Part shown: one piece after another, positions 44,753 to 54,317 of the stretch
How positions within the stretch are numbered: the stretch's first letter is position 1
Layout of the letters: each line of letters opens with the position of its first letter
Source: CAZDAM01 sp964503595
GTDB lineage: Bacteria; Muiribacteriota; UBA6191
Assembly: GCA_964503595.1 (NCBI GenBank)
Contig: CAZDAM010000006.1
Location: 1 to 60,172, forward strand
Length of the DNA: 60,172 nt
Reading direction: 5' to 3'
The notes under the pieces: model-generated
What the model saw: the letters and a program-made list of their open reading frames with translations, nothing else
Told to the model about the DNA's origin: nothing
Databases searched by the model: none
Made by a program: the position numbers and the translations under genes

Positions 44753-45894
44753 TGCAAAAACGATTTATTTTTTTGATGCCCTTTATTCTGCTGATGGTGA
44801 GTTTTTCGGGTGGAGGACATGAACAGCATGAACTTCCCGAAGGTGCATTGGCTCTGGTGGATGTGAACGAGCATGAAATGGAAGCCATGCAGATTCGCCT
44901 GGTTCATCCCTATACGGCCCGTCATTCTTCCGGGCTGGCACTTCGCGGGGAAATTCGTGAGAATCCGGCAAGCACCTCGCAGATTCTGGCTCCGATTCGG
45001 GGATTGTTTCTGATGGAAGAGGGTCTTTTCATTGGTCAGAAGCTGGAAAGAAATCAGCGCCTGGGAACCCTGATCCCCTTACCGGAAGAAGAATTCATGG
45101 ATTTGGATCGGCTGGCTTTCAGTGCTGATGTACTGCATAGAAAGGAACAGTCCGAACTAAGTCGGGTGGAGAATCTGGTTTCTTCGCAAAGCGCTTCCGA
45201 GAAGGCCCTGATTGATGCACGGGCCAATGCCCGGATTGCCGAGAATGAGCAAAAGGTCTGGGAGAAGCATCGCTGGATTTTTGAGAACTTTGCGGATCTT
45301 GGGCATGAAACAGCTGACTCGGTTCCGGTCCTGGCTTCCGAGAGTGGCGTTCTTCTGAAGCTTCCGGCCTCAGCCCGGCTTGGCGTAAGTGGGGGAGAAG
45401 AGCTGTTTCGGATCCGTCGCGCAAAGGGCTTTGTGGAGATCTGGTTTGAAGCGACCCCGTCTTTAAGGGAAATCTGGAATCCAGGCGCAAAGATCAGGGT
45501 TTTCAGCTCCCGGGGAGAATTTGATGGAGAGAATTCCTGGCTGATGAGCAACGGGGAAGAAGTTCACGTGATGACCCGGATTGGAGCCGGATCGGGCCTG
45601 ATTCCGGGAATGCGAGTCCGGGGAGAATACCGTAATCCACAGAGTGAGGAGAAGCTCTGTCTTCCGGCCAGTACATTGATCCGGGAAGGGGAAGATGCCC
45701 TGGTTTTCACTCAGGAAGAAGATGGACACTATGCCATGCGCAGAATCCAGATAGGAGCAGAATCCCGGGAATGCATGCAGGTTCTGGGGGGCCTTGATTT
45801 GGAAACCTCAGTGGTCTCAGATGGCGTCTGGCAGCTTTATATGAAAGCCCGAATGCCGAAGGACGGGGGAGGGCATCATGGGCACTCTCATTGA
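44752..45894 (+). CDS. CusB/CzcB-like heavy-metal RND adaptor
   Basis: 380 residues with a hydrophobic export signal (FIFLMPFILLMVSF) and a periplasmic part of membrane-fusion type: ILAPIRGLFLMEEGLFIGQKLE is the first lipoyl half, and ASESGVLLKLPASARLGVSGGEELF is the second. The mature N-terminus (GGGHEQHELPEG) and the C-terminus (GGHHGHSH) are histidine-rich, which supports metal handling. It ends 17 nt inside the cusA-like gene, and the GGAGGG preceding that start lies in its last codons. Confidence 0.87.
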   Translation: MQKRFIFLMPFILLMVSFSGGGHEQHELPEGALALVDVNEHEMEAMQIRLVHPYTARHSSGLALRGEIRENPASTSQILAPIRGLFLMEEGLFIGQKLERNQRLGTLIPLPEEEFMDLDRLAFSADVLHRKEQSELSRVENLVSSQSASEKALIDARANARIAENEQKVWEKHRWIFENFADLGHETADSVPVLASESGVLLKLPASARLGVSGGEELFRIRRAKGFVEIWFEATPSLREIWNPGAKIRVFSSRGEFDGENSWLMSNGEEVHVMTRIGAGSGLIPGMRVRGEYRNPQSEEKLCLPASTLIREGEDALVFTQEEDGHYAMRRIQIGAESRECMQVLGGLDLETSVVSDGVWQLYMKARMPKDGGGHHGHSH

Positions 45895-48800
45895 TGCAGC
45901 TCTGAAAAACCGGGCAGTAACGATTGTTTTCAGCCTGCTTTTTCTGGTCTTTGGATTCAGCAGATTACCGGGAATCCCCGTGGATGTTCTGCCGGATTTG
46001 AATGCTCCGACCGTATCCATCCTGACCGAAGCTCATGGCATGGGGCCTGAGGATGTCGAGAAACTGGTGAGTTTTCCTCTGGAATCCGCTTTGCAGGGAG
46101 CCGCGGGCTTAAGAAGGATCCGCTCGGCTTCGGCCACAGGAATCTCCATGATTCAGGCCGAGTTCGGCTGGGATGTCGATCCCTGGCTGGCCCGGCAGAT
46201 GATTATGGAGAGACTGCAACTTGCTCGTGAGCAACTTCCGGAAGGGGTGGATACTCCAATCATGGCTCCTCCCAGCTCGATCATGGGGGAGATTCTTTTT
46301 CTCGGCCTGACCACGACCAGTCCGGAAGGGCTGATTGAAGCCCGTACCTTTGCGGATGCCCGTTTGAGACCCAGACTACTGGGGGTGGATGGTGTCGCTC
46401 AGGTAACCGTGATTGGAAGTGGCCGGCAGGTGGTCCGGATCACTCCCAGAATGGAGGTCATGGCGGAATACAGGGTGGCGGCTTCGGAACTGGAAGAGGT
46501 TCTGGCGAATCTGGATGGTACCGCCTCCGGTGGCTGGCTGGAGAATGGTCCGCAGTCCTTTCTGGTTCGTTCGATGGGGCGGGCCAACCGTCTGGATCAG
46601 ATTCGGAATCTGCCTCTGGGAAGGGACGGTCTGAAACTTTCCGATGTTGCCGATGTTGGCTGGTCGACTTCACAGCCGATTGGAAAGGCTTCGGTGATGG
46701 GCCATGGTTCCGTGGTGCTGAGTGTAGCCAGGCAGCCCGGCTCCAACACTCTGGAAGTTACCAGGGCTTTGGATCAGGTGCTGGAGAATATCAGGCAGGA
46801 ATTGCCCGCGGGGGTAGAGCTTCACACGGATCTTTTCCGCCAGCAGAATTTCATTGAGCATGCCATGAAGAGTCTTGGAAAGGCCTTTCTTGAGGGCGGT
46901 TTTCTGGTCATTCTGATTGTGATTCTGTTTCTGGGCTCCATCAGGGCCTCGGTGATCTGTCTTCTGGCCCTCCCGATTTCCCTGATTGGAGCTACCCTGA
47001 TTCTGGAATGGATGGGTTCCGGCATCAATACCATGACTCTGGGAGGGCTCACCATTGCCATGGGGGCTCTGGTGGATGATGCGATTGTCTTTGTGGAGAA
47101 TGCCGTTCGTCATCTGCGCTCCTTCCGGGGTGAGGGGCATGCCCGCTTTGAAGTGATCCGGGCTTCGCTGCGCCAGATTCTGGGTTCGATTGTCTATGCG
47201 ACCCTGATCATTGTCGTGGTTTTCCTGCCCATGTTTTTTCTCTCCGGGGTGGAAGGGAAGCTCTTTCGTCCTCTTGGACTTTCCTATGTGCTGGCTCTGG
47301 TGGTTTCTCTCTTTACCGCCATGCTGATTGTACCGGCCTGGGTTTTCTGGCTGAATCCGGGAGGAGGGGAGTCAGAGAGTTTCCTGAGCCGGATGCTCAA
47401 GAAAATCTACCAGCCGATGCTGGACTGGGTGCTTCAGAATTCCGTTTACACCGTATTCATGGGCTTTTGTCTGAGTGTAATGGCGGTTCCCTGGCTGATG
47501 AGCTTTGGTACAACCTTCCTGCCTCCGTTCCGGGAAGGTGCCTTAACGATTGAAGTTTCAACTCTTCCCGGAACCTCATTAAGTGAGGCCAGCCGTCTTG
47601 GCCGGGAAGCAGAAAAGGCTCTGGATGATCTGCCGGGAGTCCTGAAGGTTTCCCGAAGAACGGGAAGAGCTGAACAGGATGCCCATGCTGTCGATCCCGG
47701 AATGAGTGAAATCGAGGTCGTTCTGGATCTTGAGAAAGGTACTCAGGATGTTCTCATCAACCGGATCCGCCATCGTCTGGAGGATATCGCCGGGCTGAAT
47801 TTCAATGTGGGACAACCGATTTCCCATCGCATCGATCACATTCTTTCCGGAGCCCGCTCGGCAATTGTGATCAAGATCTTTGGAGAAAATCTGGCTGAAA
47901 TCCAGGCCTGGGCCATGCGTGCCCGAGCAGAGCTTTCCGAGCTTTCATCCCTGGCGGATCTGAGTGTGGAGCAGCAGTCCGAACAGCCCGAACTGCGTTT
48001 TGTTCCACGCTTTGAACGTCTGGCCGAATTCGGGATCAGTCCCAAGGAACTTGCTCTTCAGACAGAGATGCTTTTTGGCGGAGCCGAAGTTTCGGAGATT
48101 CTGAGTGATACCCTCAGAATTCCGGTTCTTTTGCGCTATGAGACTTCAGGCTATCAGCGGGAAGACTGGAAGCAGTTTCCTGTCTACACTTCGGAAGGCG
48201 AAGAGCTGGTACTTGGGGATGTCATGGATATTCGCTATCACCGGGCCCCGAATCGAATCGGCAGGGAAAATCGGGAGAGGCGCATTCTGATTCAGGCTAA
48301 TCTTCAGGGCAAGGATCTGGGCGGTGCAGCGCGAGCCGTGGAAGAAACGCTGGCCGGGATGGACTGGCCTCCAGGGATTCGCTATGAAGTCGGGGGTCAG
48401 TTTGAGGCTCAGCGTTCGGCAAGTCTGAAGATTGCCACATTTTCTCTGGTTTCCCTGATGGTTGTGTGGCTGCTTCTGAATCTGGTTCTGAAGTCGACCA
48501 GTCTGGGTTTTCTGACTCTTCTGACTCTGCCGCTTTCCCTGATTGGTGGAGCACTGGCGGTTTCTCTGACCGGAAAAATCCTTTCCCTGTCCTCCCTGGT
48601 GGGTTTTATCACCCTCTTTGGGATTGCAACCCGCAACGGAATCATTCTGATGGAGCGCTATCATGAACTCAGGCAGGAAGGACAGAATCTTCGGGACAGT
48701 GTTATTCAGGGGAGTCGGGAAAGGCTTTTGCCGATTCTGATGACAGCAATGTCGACGGCTCTTGGTCTTGTACCTCTGGTCATGAACCGGGATGCTCCGG

Positions 48801-48946
48801 GAAACGAGCTTCAGGCACCGATGGCTGCCGTGATTCTGGGAGGACTTTTAAGTTCGACTCTTTTGACCCTGCTCATCCTGCCACCGCTTTACGAAATGTG
48901 GGCCCATCGGCGGGGAGACCTTGCAAAGGAGGTAATGCAGGGCTAA
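45878..48946 (+). CDS. CusA/CzcA-like heavy-metal RND efflux pump
   Basis: 1022 residues with the RND fold and HME-family sequence traits: the N-terminus LPGIPVDVLPDLNAPTVSI, the first porter segment HGMGPEDVEKLVSFPLESAL, TM4 GALVDDAIVFVENAVRHLR, and the C-terminal RNGIILMERYHELR. HME-RND pumps export Cu+, Ag+, Zn2+, Co2+ or Cd2+; which metal is handled cannot be told from the sequence. It forms a tripartite system with the two genes just upstream. Confidence 0.92.
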   Translation: MGTLIDAALKNRAVTIVFSLLFLVFGFSRLPGIPVDVLPDLNAPTVSILTEAHGMGPEDVEKLVSFPLESALQGAAGLRRIRSASATGISMIQAEFGWDVDPWLARQMIMERLQLAREQLPEGVDTPIMAPPSSIMGEILFLGLTTTSPEGLIEARTFADARLRPRLLGVDGVAQVTVIGSGRQVVRITPRMEVMAEYRVAASELEEVLANLDGTASGGWLENGPQSFLVRSMGRANRLDQIRNLPLGRDGLKLSDVADVGWSTSQPIGKASVMGHGSVVLSVARQPGSNTLEVTRALDQVLENIRQELPAGVELHTDLFRQQNFIEHAMKSLGKAFLEGGFLVILIVILFLGSIRASVICLLALPISLIGATLILEWMGSGINTMTLGGLTIAMGALVDDAIVFVENAVRHLRSFRGEGHARFEVIRASLRQILGSIVYATLIIVVVFLPMFFLSGVEGKLFRPLGLSYVLALVVSLFTAMLIVPAWVFWLNPGGGESESFLSRMLKKIYQPMLDWVLQNSVYTVFMGFCLSVMAVPWLMSFGTTFLPPFREGALTIEVSTLPGTSLSEASRLGREAEKALDDLPGVLKVSRRTGRAEQDAHAVDPGMSEIEVVLDLEKGTQDVLINRIRHRLEDIAGLNFNVGQPISHRIDHILSGARSAIVIKIFGENLAEIQAWAMRARAELSELSSLADLSVEQQSEQPELRFVPRFERLAEFGISPKELALQTEMLFGGAEVSEILSDTLRIPVLLRYETSGYQREDWKQFPVYTSEGEELVLGDVMDIRYHRAPNRIGRENRERRILIQANLQGKDLGGAARAVEETLAGMDWPPGIRYEVGGQFEAQRSASLKIATFSLVSLMVVWLLLNLVLKSTSLGFLTLLTLPLSLIGGALAVSLTGKILSLSSLVGFITLFGIATRNGIILMERYHELRQEGQNLRDSVIQGSRERLLPILMTAMSTALGLVPLVMNRDAPGNELQAPMAAVILGGLLSSTLLTLLILPPLYEMWAHRRGDLAKEVMQG

Positions 48947-48975
48947 AATTCCGCTCCACCTCTAAGGAGTCCAGT

Positions 48976-50664
48976 ATGGCAAAAGAACCGGTCAATAAAA
49001 TCATCTATTCCATGATTCGGGTCAGTAAGACCTATCAGGGAAAACCCGTTTTGAAGAATATCTCCCTGTCCTATTTTTATGGGGCCAAAATCGGGGTGTT
49101 GGGTCTGAACGGTTCAGGTAAATCCACCCTTCTTAGGATTCTGGCCGGTGTGGATCCTGCATTTGATGGGGAAACCGTACTGGCTCCGGGCTATAGCATT
49201 GGTTATCTGGAGCAGGAGCCTGAGCTTGATCCTTCCAAAACAGTCAGGGAAATTGTGCAGGAAGGGGTTCAGGAGACGGTGAATCTTCTTAAGGAATTTG
49301 ATGAGATCAACATGAAATTCGGCGAAGAGATGAGCGACTCCGATATGGATAAGCTGATCAAGCGTCAGGGAGATGTTCAGGAGCGTCTGGACCAACTGGA
49401 TGCCTGGGATCTGGACTCCAGACTGGAGCAGGCTATGGATGCCCTGCGCTGTCCATCCGCCGATCAGAATGTGAAACACCTTTCCGGTGGAGAAAAACGT
49501 CGGGTAGCCTTGTGCCGTCTGCTTCTGAAAAAACCTGATATTCTGCTTTTGGACGAGCCGACCAACCATCTGGACGCAGAATCCGTGGGCTGGCTTGAGC
49601 AGCATCTGAAGCGCTATGCCGGAACTGTCATTGCCGTGACTCACGATCGCTACTTTCTGGATAATGTGGCCGGCTGGATTCTCGAACTGGATCGTGGCGA
49701 GGGAATCCCCTGGGAAGGCAATTACTCAAGCTGGCTGGATCAGAAGCAGAAGAGAATTGCCCAGGAAGAAAAATCCGAGGCCCAGAGAAGTCGGACTCTT
49801 CAGCGCGAACTGGAGTGGATCCGGATGTCTCCCAAGGGAAGGCAGACCAAGTCCAAGGCCAGAGTTCAGGCTTATGAGAAGCTTCTGAATGAAGATCAGG
49901 AGAAGCGTGAAAAAGAGCTTCAGATCTATATTCCTCCCGGACCACGCCTTGGAGATATCGTCTTTGAATTCAAAGGTGTAAGTAAGGCTTTTGATGGCAA
50001 GCTTCTCTATGAGAATCTGAATTTCAACCTGCCTCCAGGGGGAATCATCGGGGTGATCGGTGCCAATGGTGCCGGGAAAACCACATTGTTTCGCCTGATG
50101 ACAGGTCAGGAAAAACCGGATCAGGGCAATATCCGTACCGGTGAGACGGTCAAGCTGGCCTATGTGGACCAGAGCCGGGATGATCTCACTCCAGGCAAAA
50201 GTGTCTGGGAAGTGATTTCTGATGGAGCAGAGGTTTTGCAGCTTGGGAAGCGGGAAGTCAGTTCCAGGGCCTACGTAGGCCGTTTCAATTTTGCCGGTTC
50301 CGATCAGCAGAAAAAGGTTTCAGAACTTTCCGGTGGTCAGAGAAACCGGGTTCACCTGGCCCGTATGCTGAAATCAGGAGCCAATGTCCTGCTTCTTGAT
50401 GAGCCAACCAATGATCTGGATGTCAACACTCTGCGCGCCCTTGAGGACGCTCTGGAGAACTTCGCTGGCTGTGCCGTTGTGATTTCTCACGATCGCTGGT
50501 TTCTGGATCGCATTGCAACCCATATCCTGGCTTTTGAGGGGGATTCTCAGGTGACATTTTTCAATGGAACCTATTCTGAATATGAGGAAGATCGTAAAAA
50601 ACGCCTGGGTGCCGAAGCCGATCAGCCTCATCGGATCAAGTATCGTCAGTTGACCCGCGACTGA
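48976..50664 (+). CDS. ettA: Energy-dependent translational throttle protein EttA (ABC-F)
   Basis: 562 residues from ATG 48976 behind AAGGAG. Two ABC domains in tandem: Walker A GLNGSGKST and GANGAGKTT; signatures LSGGEKRRVAL and LSGGQRNRVHLA; Walker B LLLDEPTNHLD and LLLDEPTNDLD. Between them lies the ABC-F linker (RIAQEEKSEAQRSRTLQREL) that reaches the peptidyl-transferase centre. The AKEPVNKIIYSMIRVSK start and the lack of membrane domains are diagnostic. EttA gates the ribosome at low ATP. Confidence 0.95.
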   Translation: MAKEPVNKIIYSMIRVSKTYQGKPVLKNISLSYFYGAKIGVLGLNGSGKSTLLRILAGVDPAFDGETVLAPGYSIGYLEQEPELDPSKTVREIVQEGVQETVNLLKEFDEINMKFGEEMSDSDMDKLIKRQGDVQERLDQLDAWDLDSRLEQAMDALRCPSADQNVKHLSGGEKRRVALCRLLLKKPDILLLDEPTNHLDAESVGWLEQHLKRYAGTVIAVTHDRYFLDNVAGWILELDRGEGIPWEGNYSSWLDQKQKRIAQEEKSEAQRSRTLQRELEWIRMSPKGRQTKSKARVQAYEKLLNEDQEKREKELQIYIPPGPRLGDIVFEFKGVSKAFDGKLLYENLNFNLPPGGIIGVIGANGAGKTTLFRLMTGQEKPDQGNIRTGETVKLAYVDQSRDDLTPGKSVWEVISDGAEVLQLGKREVSSRAYVGRFNFAGSDQQKKVSELSGGQRNRVHLARMLKSGANVLLLDEPTNDLDVNTLRALEDALENFAGCAVVISHDRWFLDRIATHILAFEGDSQVTFFNGTYSEYEEDRKKRLGAEADQPHRIKYRQLTRD

Positions 50665-50670
50665 GGTGTG

Positions 50671-51384
50671 ATGCGCCGAGCTTTCAGTTTTGTTTCAGAG
50701 GTATTCACCGCATGGAAGGACGTGGGAGCGATTCTGCCGTCCTTCCCGGTTGTGGGTATGGAGTTGGTGAAATGGATGGATCGCCCTGATGACAGGCCTT
50801 TGAGGATCATTGAGCTGGGTTCTGGAACCGGGGCGGTTACAGATCAGATTGTGCAAAGCCTGAAACCGGGAGATGAACTGGTTCTGGTGGAAATTATGCC
50901 CAATTTCACCCGGATTCTGAAGCGCCAGGTCGAAGGCGTCTGGAAGCCTTATCTTGAAGGGGTGAAGTTTCGTCTTCATGAAGGTCCTCTTCAGGATATG
51001 GAATGGGATGATCCCTTCGATTTTGTTGTTTCTTGCCTCCCTGTGCTCAATTTTCCTCTGGATGATGTCAGGAATGTTCTTCGGATTTATTCTCGCCTTG
51101 TGACTCCCGGCGGTGTCCTGCTAAGTTTGGAGTACGCCTTGTCACTGGAGGCCCGGGGGTTGATCTCCCGGCTTTTGGGGAAAGAAGAACTGGGTGAGTC
51201 CTGTCGGTTGATGCAGGATTTTCTGGCTTTGAATCAGCAGGAAAATCGCCTGATTCTTCGGAATTTTCCCCCCATGCGAATTCGACGGTTTGAGTTTGCC
51301 AGGGCAGAAGCAGAAGGGAAAAATCATGATGAAGAAGCTGCTACTCCAACTCATCCTGTGTCTGATATTGCCGGTTCACTCTGA
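50671..51384 (+). CDS. SAM-dependent methyltransferase, phospholipid N-methyltransferase (PmtA)-like
   Basis: About 237 residues (GTG 50668 is an alternative start). Rossmann-fold methyltransferase with SAM motif I IELGSGTGAVTDQI, motif post-I LVLVEIMPNF, and DFVVSCLPVLNFP where PmtA-type enzymes have a catalytic stretch. This resembles phosphatidylethanolamine N-methyltransferases and the related rRNA dimethylase group. A role in phospholipid methylation is plausible, not proven. It starts 4-7 nt after ettA, so it is co-transcribed. Its 3' end overlaps the next gene by 59 nt. Confidence 0.72.
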   Translation: MRRAFSFVSEVFTAWKDVGAILPSFPVVGMELVKWMDRPDDRPLRIIELGSGTGAVTDQIVQSLKPGDELVLVEIMPNFTRILKRQVEGVWKPYLEGVKFRLHEGPLQDMEWDDPFDFVVSCLPVLNFPLDDVRNVLRIYSRLVTPGGVLLSLEYALSLEARGLISRLLGKEELGESCRLMQDFLALNQQENRLILRNFPPMRIRRFEFARAEAEGKNHDEEAATPTHPVSDIAGSL

Positions 51385-51655
51385 GGCTCAGGCTCGCCCG
51401 ATTGTTCACACGCGTGCGTTCTACCAGACCTGGAAACGGGATTACGACCGGGAGGCCCGCCAGAAAACCTATGACTGGTACGCAAATCGCCAGTGGCATC
51501 GCCGTGCAACTCATACCACCTGGCCCCAGTACAGCTATCGCAGTGAACAATATCTGAAGGGTATTAAACTTCAGCCTGTCATGGATATGTGGGGACGGCG
51601 CAAGGTCCCGGCTCCCCGCTGGCTGCATGCCAGAAATCGATATACGGTCCGCTAG
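51326..51655 (+). CDS. Small secreted basic protein
   Basis: 109 residues with a signal peptide (KKLLLQLILCLILPVHSEAQA) and a strongly basic, aromatic mature part (RKTYDW, RQWHRRATHTTW). An SD GAAGGG precedes it. It overlaps the methyltransferase by 59 nt in another frame, which is unusual, but the signal peptide and SD support it being real. No homologous family recognised. Confidence 0.55.
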   Translation: MMKKLLLQLILCLILPVHSEAQARPIVHTRAFYQTWKRDYDREARQKTYDWYANRQWHRRATHTTWPQYSYRSEQYLKGIKLQPVMDMWGRRKVPAPRWLHARNRYTVR

Positions 51656-51657
51656 AT

Positions 51658-52356
51658 TTATTTACGGAGAAGCTCGCGGCGGGTCAACTCTTCAAACCGG
51701 TGAAGTCCGGACGGCAAAGCCGGCTCGCTGAAGAGACGCTTTAAGGCCCAGACTGCACCGTGAGCATAGTGGCGACGGTGATGAGTATGGTGGCGCAGAG
51801 TGATTTCTTCATCCTCAGCTTTCAGAATCAGTTCATGAATGCCGACGACATTCCCGATTCTTTCTGTTTTGAGCTCGCAGTCCCGATTCAGCCATTCCAA
51901 CCACTGCTGACTGGTCTGGCCTGCTCTTTCGGATTTTTCCCGGCTGTGAACTTCCCTGACCTGAAAGGAAACGGAAGGGAAGAGGAGATCCGAGTGCTTC
52001 AGAATGCGGATGGCTTCGTGGATGATGGTCATACCCAGACTGAAATTGGCGGCAACAATCCAGCGGGCCTGGGTCTGTTTGATGGCAAAATCGAGATAAC
52101 TTGGAAGGGGGGACGTTTCGGAAGGCAGTCCAGTGAGAACGTTGACCCTGCTTTCCAGAAAAATCGGGATGAGTTCCTGAAGGGCTTTTCCGGGTACCAG
52201 TACAACGGCTGCAGAAAAATCTCTGAGGGTTGCTGCATTCGGCTTTCGCTCCTGATCAAAAATCTCAAGAGAGCAGCCTTCCAGCATCCGGGCAATTTCA
52301 GAACCGGTTTTTCCCCGACCAATCAAAGCGATCTTTTTATCTTTAATGCCATTCAT
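51658..52356 (-). CDS. DapB-like 4-hydroxy-tetrahydrodipicolinate reductase family protein
   Basis: 232 residues. Residues 8-22 form the dinucleotide loop (KIALIGRGKTGSEIARML); NFSLGMTI matches the DapB NFSxGV signature; EVHSREKSERAGQT aligns with the active-site EIHHxxKxDAPSGT, keeping the first His and the catalytic Lys while losing the second His and the SG pair. DapB reduces dihydrodipicolinate in lysine/diaminopimelate synthesis, but the altered active-site loop leaves room for a paralog with another role. It overlaps the lpxL-like gene by ATGA. Confidence 0.7.
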   Translation of the reverse strand: MNGIKDKKIALIGRGKTGSEIARMLEGCSLEIFDQERKPNAATLRDFSAAVVLVPGKALQELIPIFLESRVNVLTGLPSETSPLPSYLDFAIKQTQARWIVAANFSLGMTIIHEAIRILKHSDLLFPSVSFQVREVHSREKSERAGQTSQQWLEWLNRDCELKTERIGNVVGIHELILKAEDEEITLRHHTHHRRHYAHGAVWALKRLFSEPALPSGLHRFEELTRRELLRK

Positions 52357-53261
52357 CTCGTATCATTTAACGGTGTGTCCGGGCAAGTGTCAACGGGTTT
52401 GATGTCTTTGCCGGAATGGATACGATACAAATCCCAGAAATCCCTCATCCAGAGGTATTGCTCTGGATACTGAAGAATAGTTGATTCAAGCCATTGGATA
52501 TATTTTTTTTGCAGATCTGAAATGGCCTCTTCTCTTGGAAGAGAGGGATCTGGCCTCAATACCTCCAGGACTTCCACAACAAGATCATGGCCTTTTCGGA
52601 TACAGAGAGCCAGAATGATGGGGCACTGAGTCTGGACGGCCAGCCGGTAGGCCCCACTTGGAAAATGGGTGGGATACCCAAAAAAGGAATGCTCGCTTTC
52701 CCGGAACTGATCCCCGACAATTCCACAGACATGACCCTTCCTTAAAGCCCTCACGGCTTCCTTGAGGCTTTGCTTCACATCCAGGGGTTTCATTCCCGTA
52801 CACTCGCGGAGTTTCAGGATTGTGGACTGAAGTTTCTTCTGCTGGCGAAACAGACCGTGAACCGGACCGGCAAAACGGCACAGGGAGCCGACGTATTCCC
52901 AGTTTCCCATGTGGGCGGAAAGCAGGATTGCACCTTTACCTTCCCTGACGGTTTCCCGATAAAGAGTTTCATTCCGGTATTTTACATAAGAAGAGAAGCG
53001 GCAGCGATGAACAGGCAGGAGAAAGCACTCCAGCAGGGCCTGTCCAAAATGACGAAAGCTCTGCCTCAGGATCCTGTTCGGATTTTTAAGATGGGGAAGG
53101 GCACGAACGAGATTCATTCTGCCAGTGAGGCGGGCACGGGGAAAAAGTGAATAGACGAGCATTCCCAGAGTACTCCCCAGAATCAGCTGAAGAGGGCGGG
53201 CAATCGCGGACAGAAAAACAGCAAAAGCTTTTAACATTGGGCAGGATTTAACGGAATCCAT
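52353..53261 (-). CDS. lpxL: Lipid A lauroyl/myristoyl acyltransferase-like (LpxL/LpxM/HtrB family)
   Basis: 302 residues from ATG 53261. The acyltransferase motif HMGNWE (HX4E, at about residue 120) and the later GDQF and FPSGAYRLAVQTQCPIILAL strings are conserved in the LpxL family. An N-terminal hydrophobic segment anchors it to the inner membrane. It adds secondary acyl chains to lipid A precursors, which shows an LPS-bearing envelope. A TATATG box 6 nt before the ATG may be a leaderless promoter. Confidence 0.83.
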   Translation of the reverse strand: MDSVKSCPMLKAFAVFLSAIARPLQLILGSTLGMLVYSLFPRARLTGRMNLVRALPHLKNPNRILRQSFRHFGQALLECFLLPVHRCRFSSYVKYRNETLYRETVREGKGAILLSAHMGNWEYVGSLCRFAGPVHGLFRQQKKLQSTILKLRECTGMKPLDVKQSLKEAVRALRKGHVCGIVGDQFRESEHSFFGYPTHFPSGAYRLAVQTQCPIILALCIRKGHDLVVEVLEVLRPDPSLPREEAISDLQKKYIQWLESTILQYPEQYLWMRDFWDLYRIHSGKDIKPVDTCPDTPLNDTR

Positions 53262-53318
53262 GATGGGCATATAGCATATCAAATTCAGGTATGGGAAGAT
53301 CAGCTTCTGGGAGGATTC

Positions 53319-54317
53319 GTGCTCATTCGTCTCATCATTTTAGGGTTTTTACTCTTGCTGACTCAAGGGTCGGCTCTTGAACTTCCCGGAAAAGGAGAAA
53401 GTTCCTGGTTTTCCCTGCATGCTGGAACCGGTTTTGACGGCAGAGAAGCGACCATTCCCTACTATGTGGCCCGCAGCCACAAATCAGGCCCGGTTCTGAT
53501 TGTGCTGGCCGGAGTACACGGGGATGAAATCAGTGGGGTTCTGGCTGCCCGCCGTCTGATCTCTTCGCCAAGAGCTCAGCCCAGATCCGGTACTCTGGTG
53601 ATCGTTCCGGTTGCCAATCCCCCTGGCTTTGTACGCCAGTCGCGTTATTTCCCGGATCGCAAGGACATGAATCGCAGTTTTCCGGGAAGCCCTTACGGTA
53701 GCGAAGCCTCACGCCATGCCCATCTGATTTTCCGGGAGATTGTCTCGGATGGAACTCATGTGATCGATCTGCATTCCGCGGCCATTGGACGCACCAATTT
53801 TCCCCAGACCCGGGGGAGCTGGAAGGAAGAATCCGAAGCGGTTTATCAGATGGGACAGGCCTTTGGGGCTCCCCTGATGATCCAGTCCTCCCAGATAGAA
53901 GGCTCTCTACGGGCCCTGTGTCATGCCAGGGACAAACCCTACCTTCTCTATGAGGCTGGAGAAGCGAGGCGCACGGACTCCCACTCCACCGAAGTTGCCG
54001 TTTCAGGGGTTCTGAATGTGATGGCCTGGCTGGAGATGATCGAGCCCGTTGCCGAGCCGGTACCGAAAAGCGAAGTGCTGAAGCACTCCACCTGGCTTCG
54101 GGCGGTCTCTGGAGGCATTATGGAACGCCTGGTGGAGCCTGGGGCCTACGTGGAGGCCGGGGCTCCGCTTTATCTTATTCATCAGCCAATGGGTCGTGAA
54201 ACGGTGGAAGTGGCTGCTCCCTATCGGGCCTGGGTGATTGGTCTTGTGACGGAAGGTCTGATTCGGGAAGGCGATGCCCTGGTGCATCTGGGCATGAAGG
54301 AAAGAAAGAAGCCGTGA
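53319..54317 (+). CDS. Exported M14/succinylglutamate desuccinylase-like zinc hydrolase
   Basis: 332 residues from GTG 53319 with a GGGAGG SD. A signal peptide (LIILGFLLLLTQGSALE) leads. The zinc site is GVHGDE (His and Glu) and DLHSA (His), with DMNRSFPG between, as in the AstE/AspA aminoacylase and M14 carboxypeptidase superfamily. The C-terminal 90 residues (GGIMERLVEPGAYVEAGAPLY) form a beta-barrel domain of the lipoyl type common in this family. The substrate is unknown. It overlaps the radical SAM gene by GTGA. Confidence 0.82.
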   Translation: MLIRLIILGFLLLLTQGSALELPGKGESSWFSLHAGTGFDGREATIPYYVARSHKSGPVLIVLAGVHGDEISGVLAARRLISSPRAQPRSGTLVIVPVANPPGFVRQSRYFPDRKDMNRSFPGSPYGSEASRHAHLIFREIVSDGTHVIDLHSAAIGRTNFPQTRGSWKEESEAVYQMGQAFGAPLMIQSSQIEGSLRALCHARDKPYLLYEAGEARRTDSHSTEVAVSGVLNVMAWLEMIEPVAEPVPKSEVLKHSTWLRAVSGGIMERLVEPGAYVEAGAPLYLIHQPMGRETVEVAAPYRAWVIGLVTEGLIREGDALVHLGMKERKKP

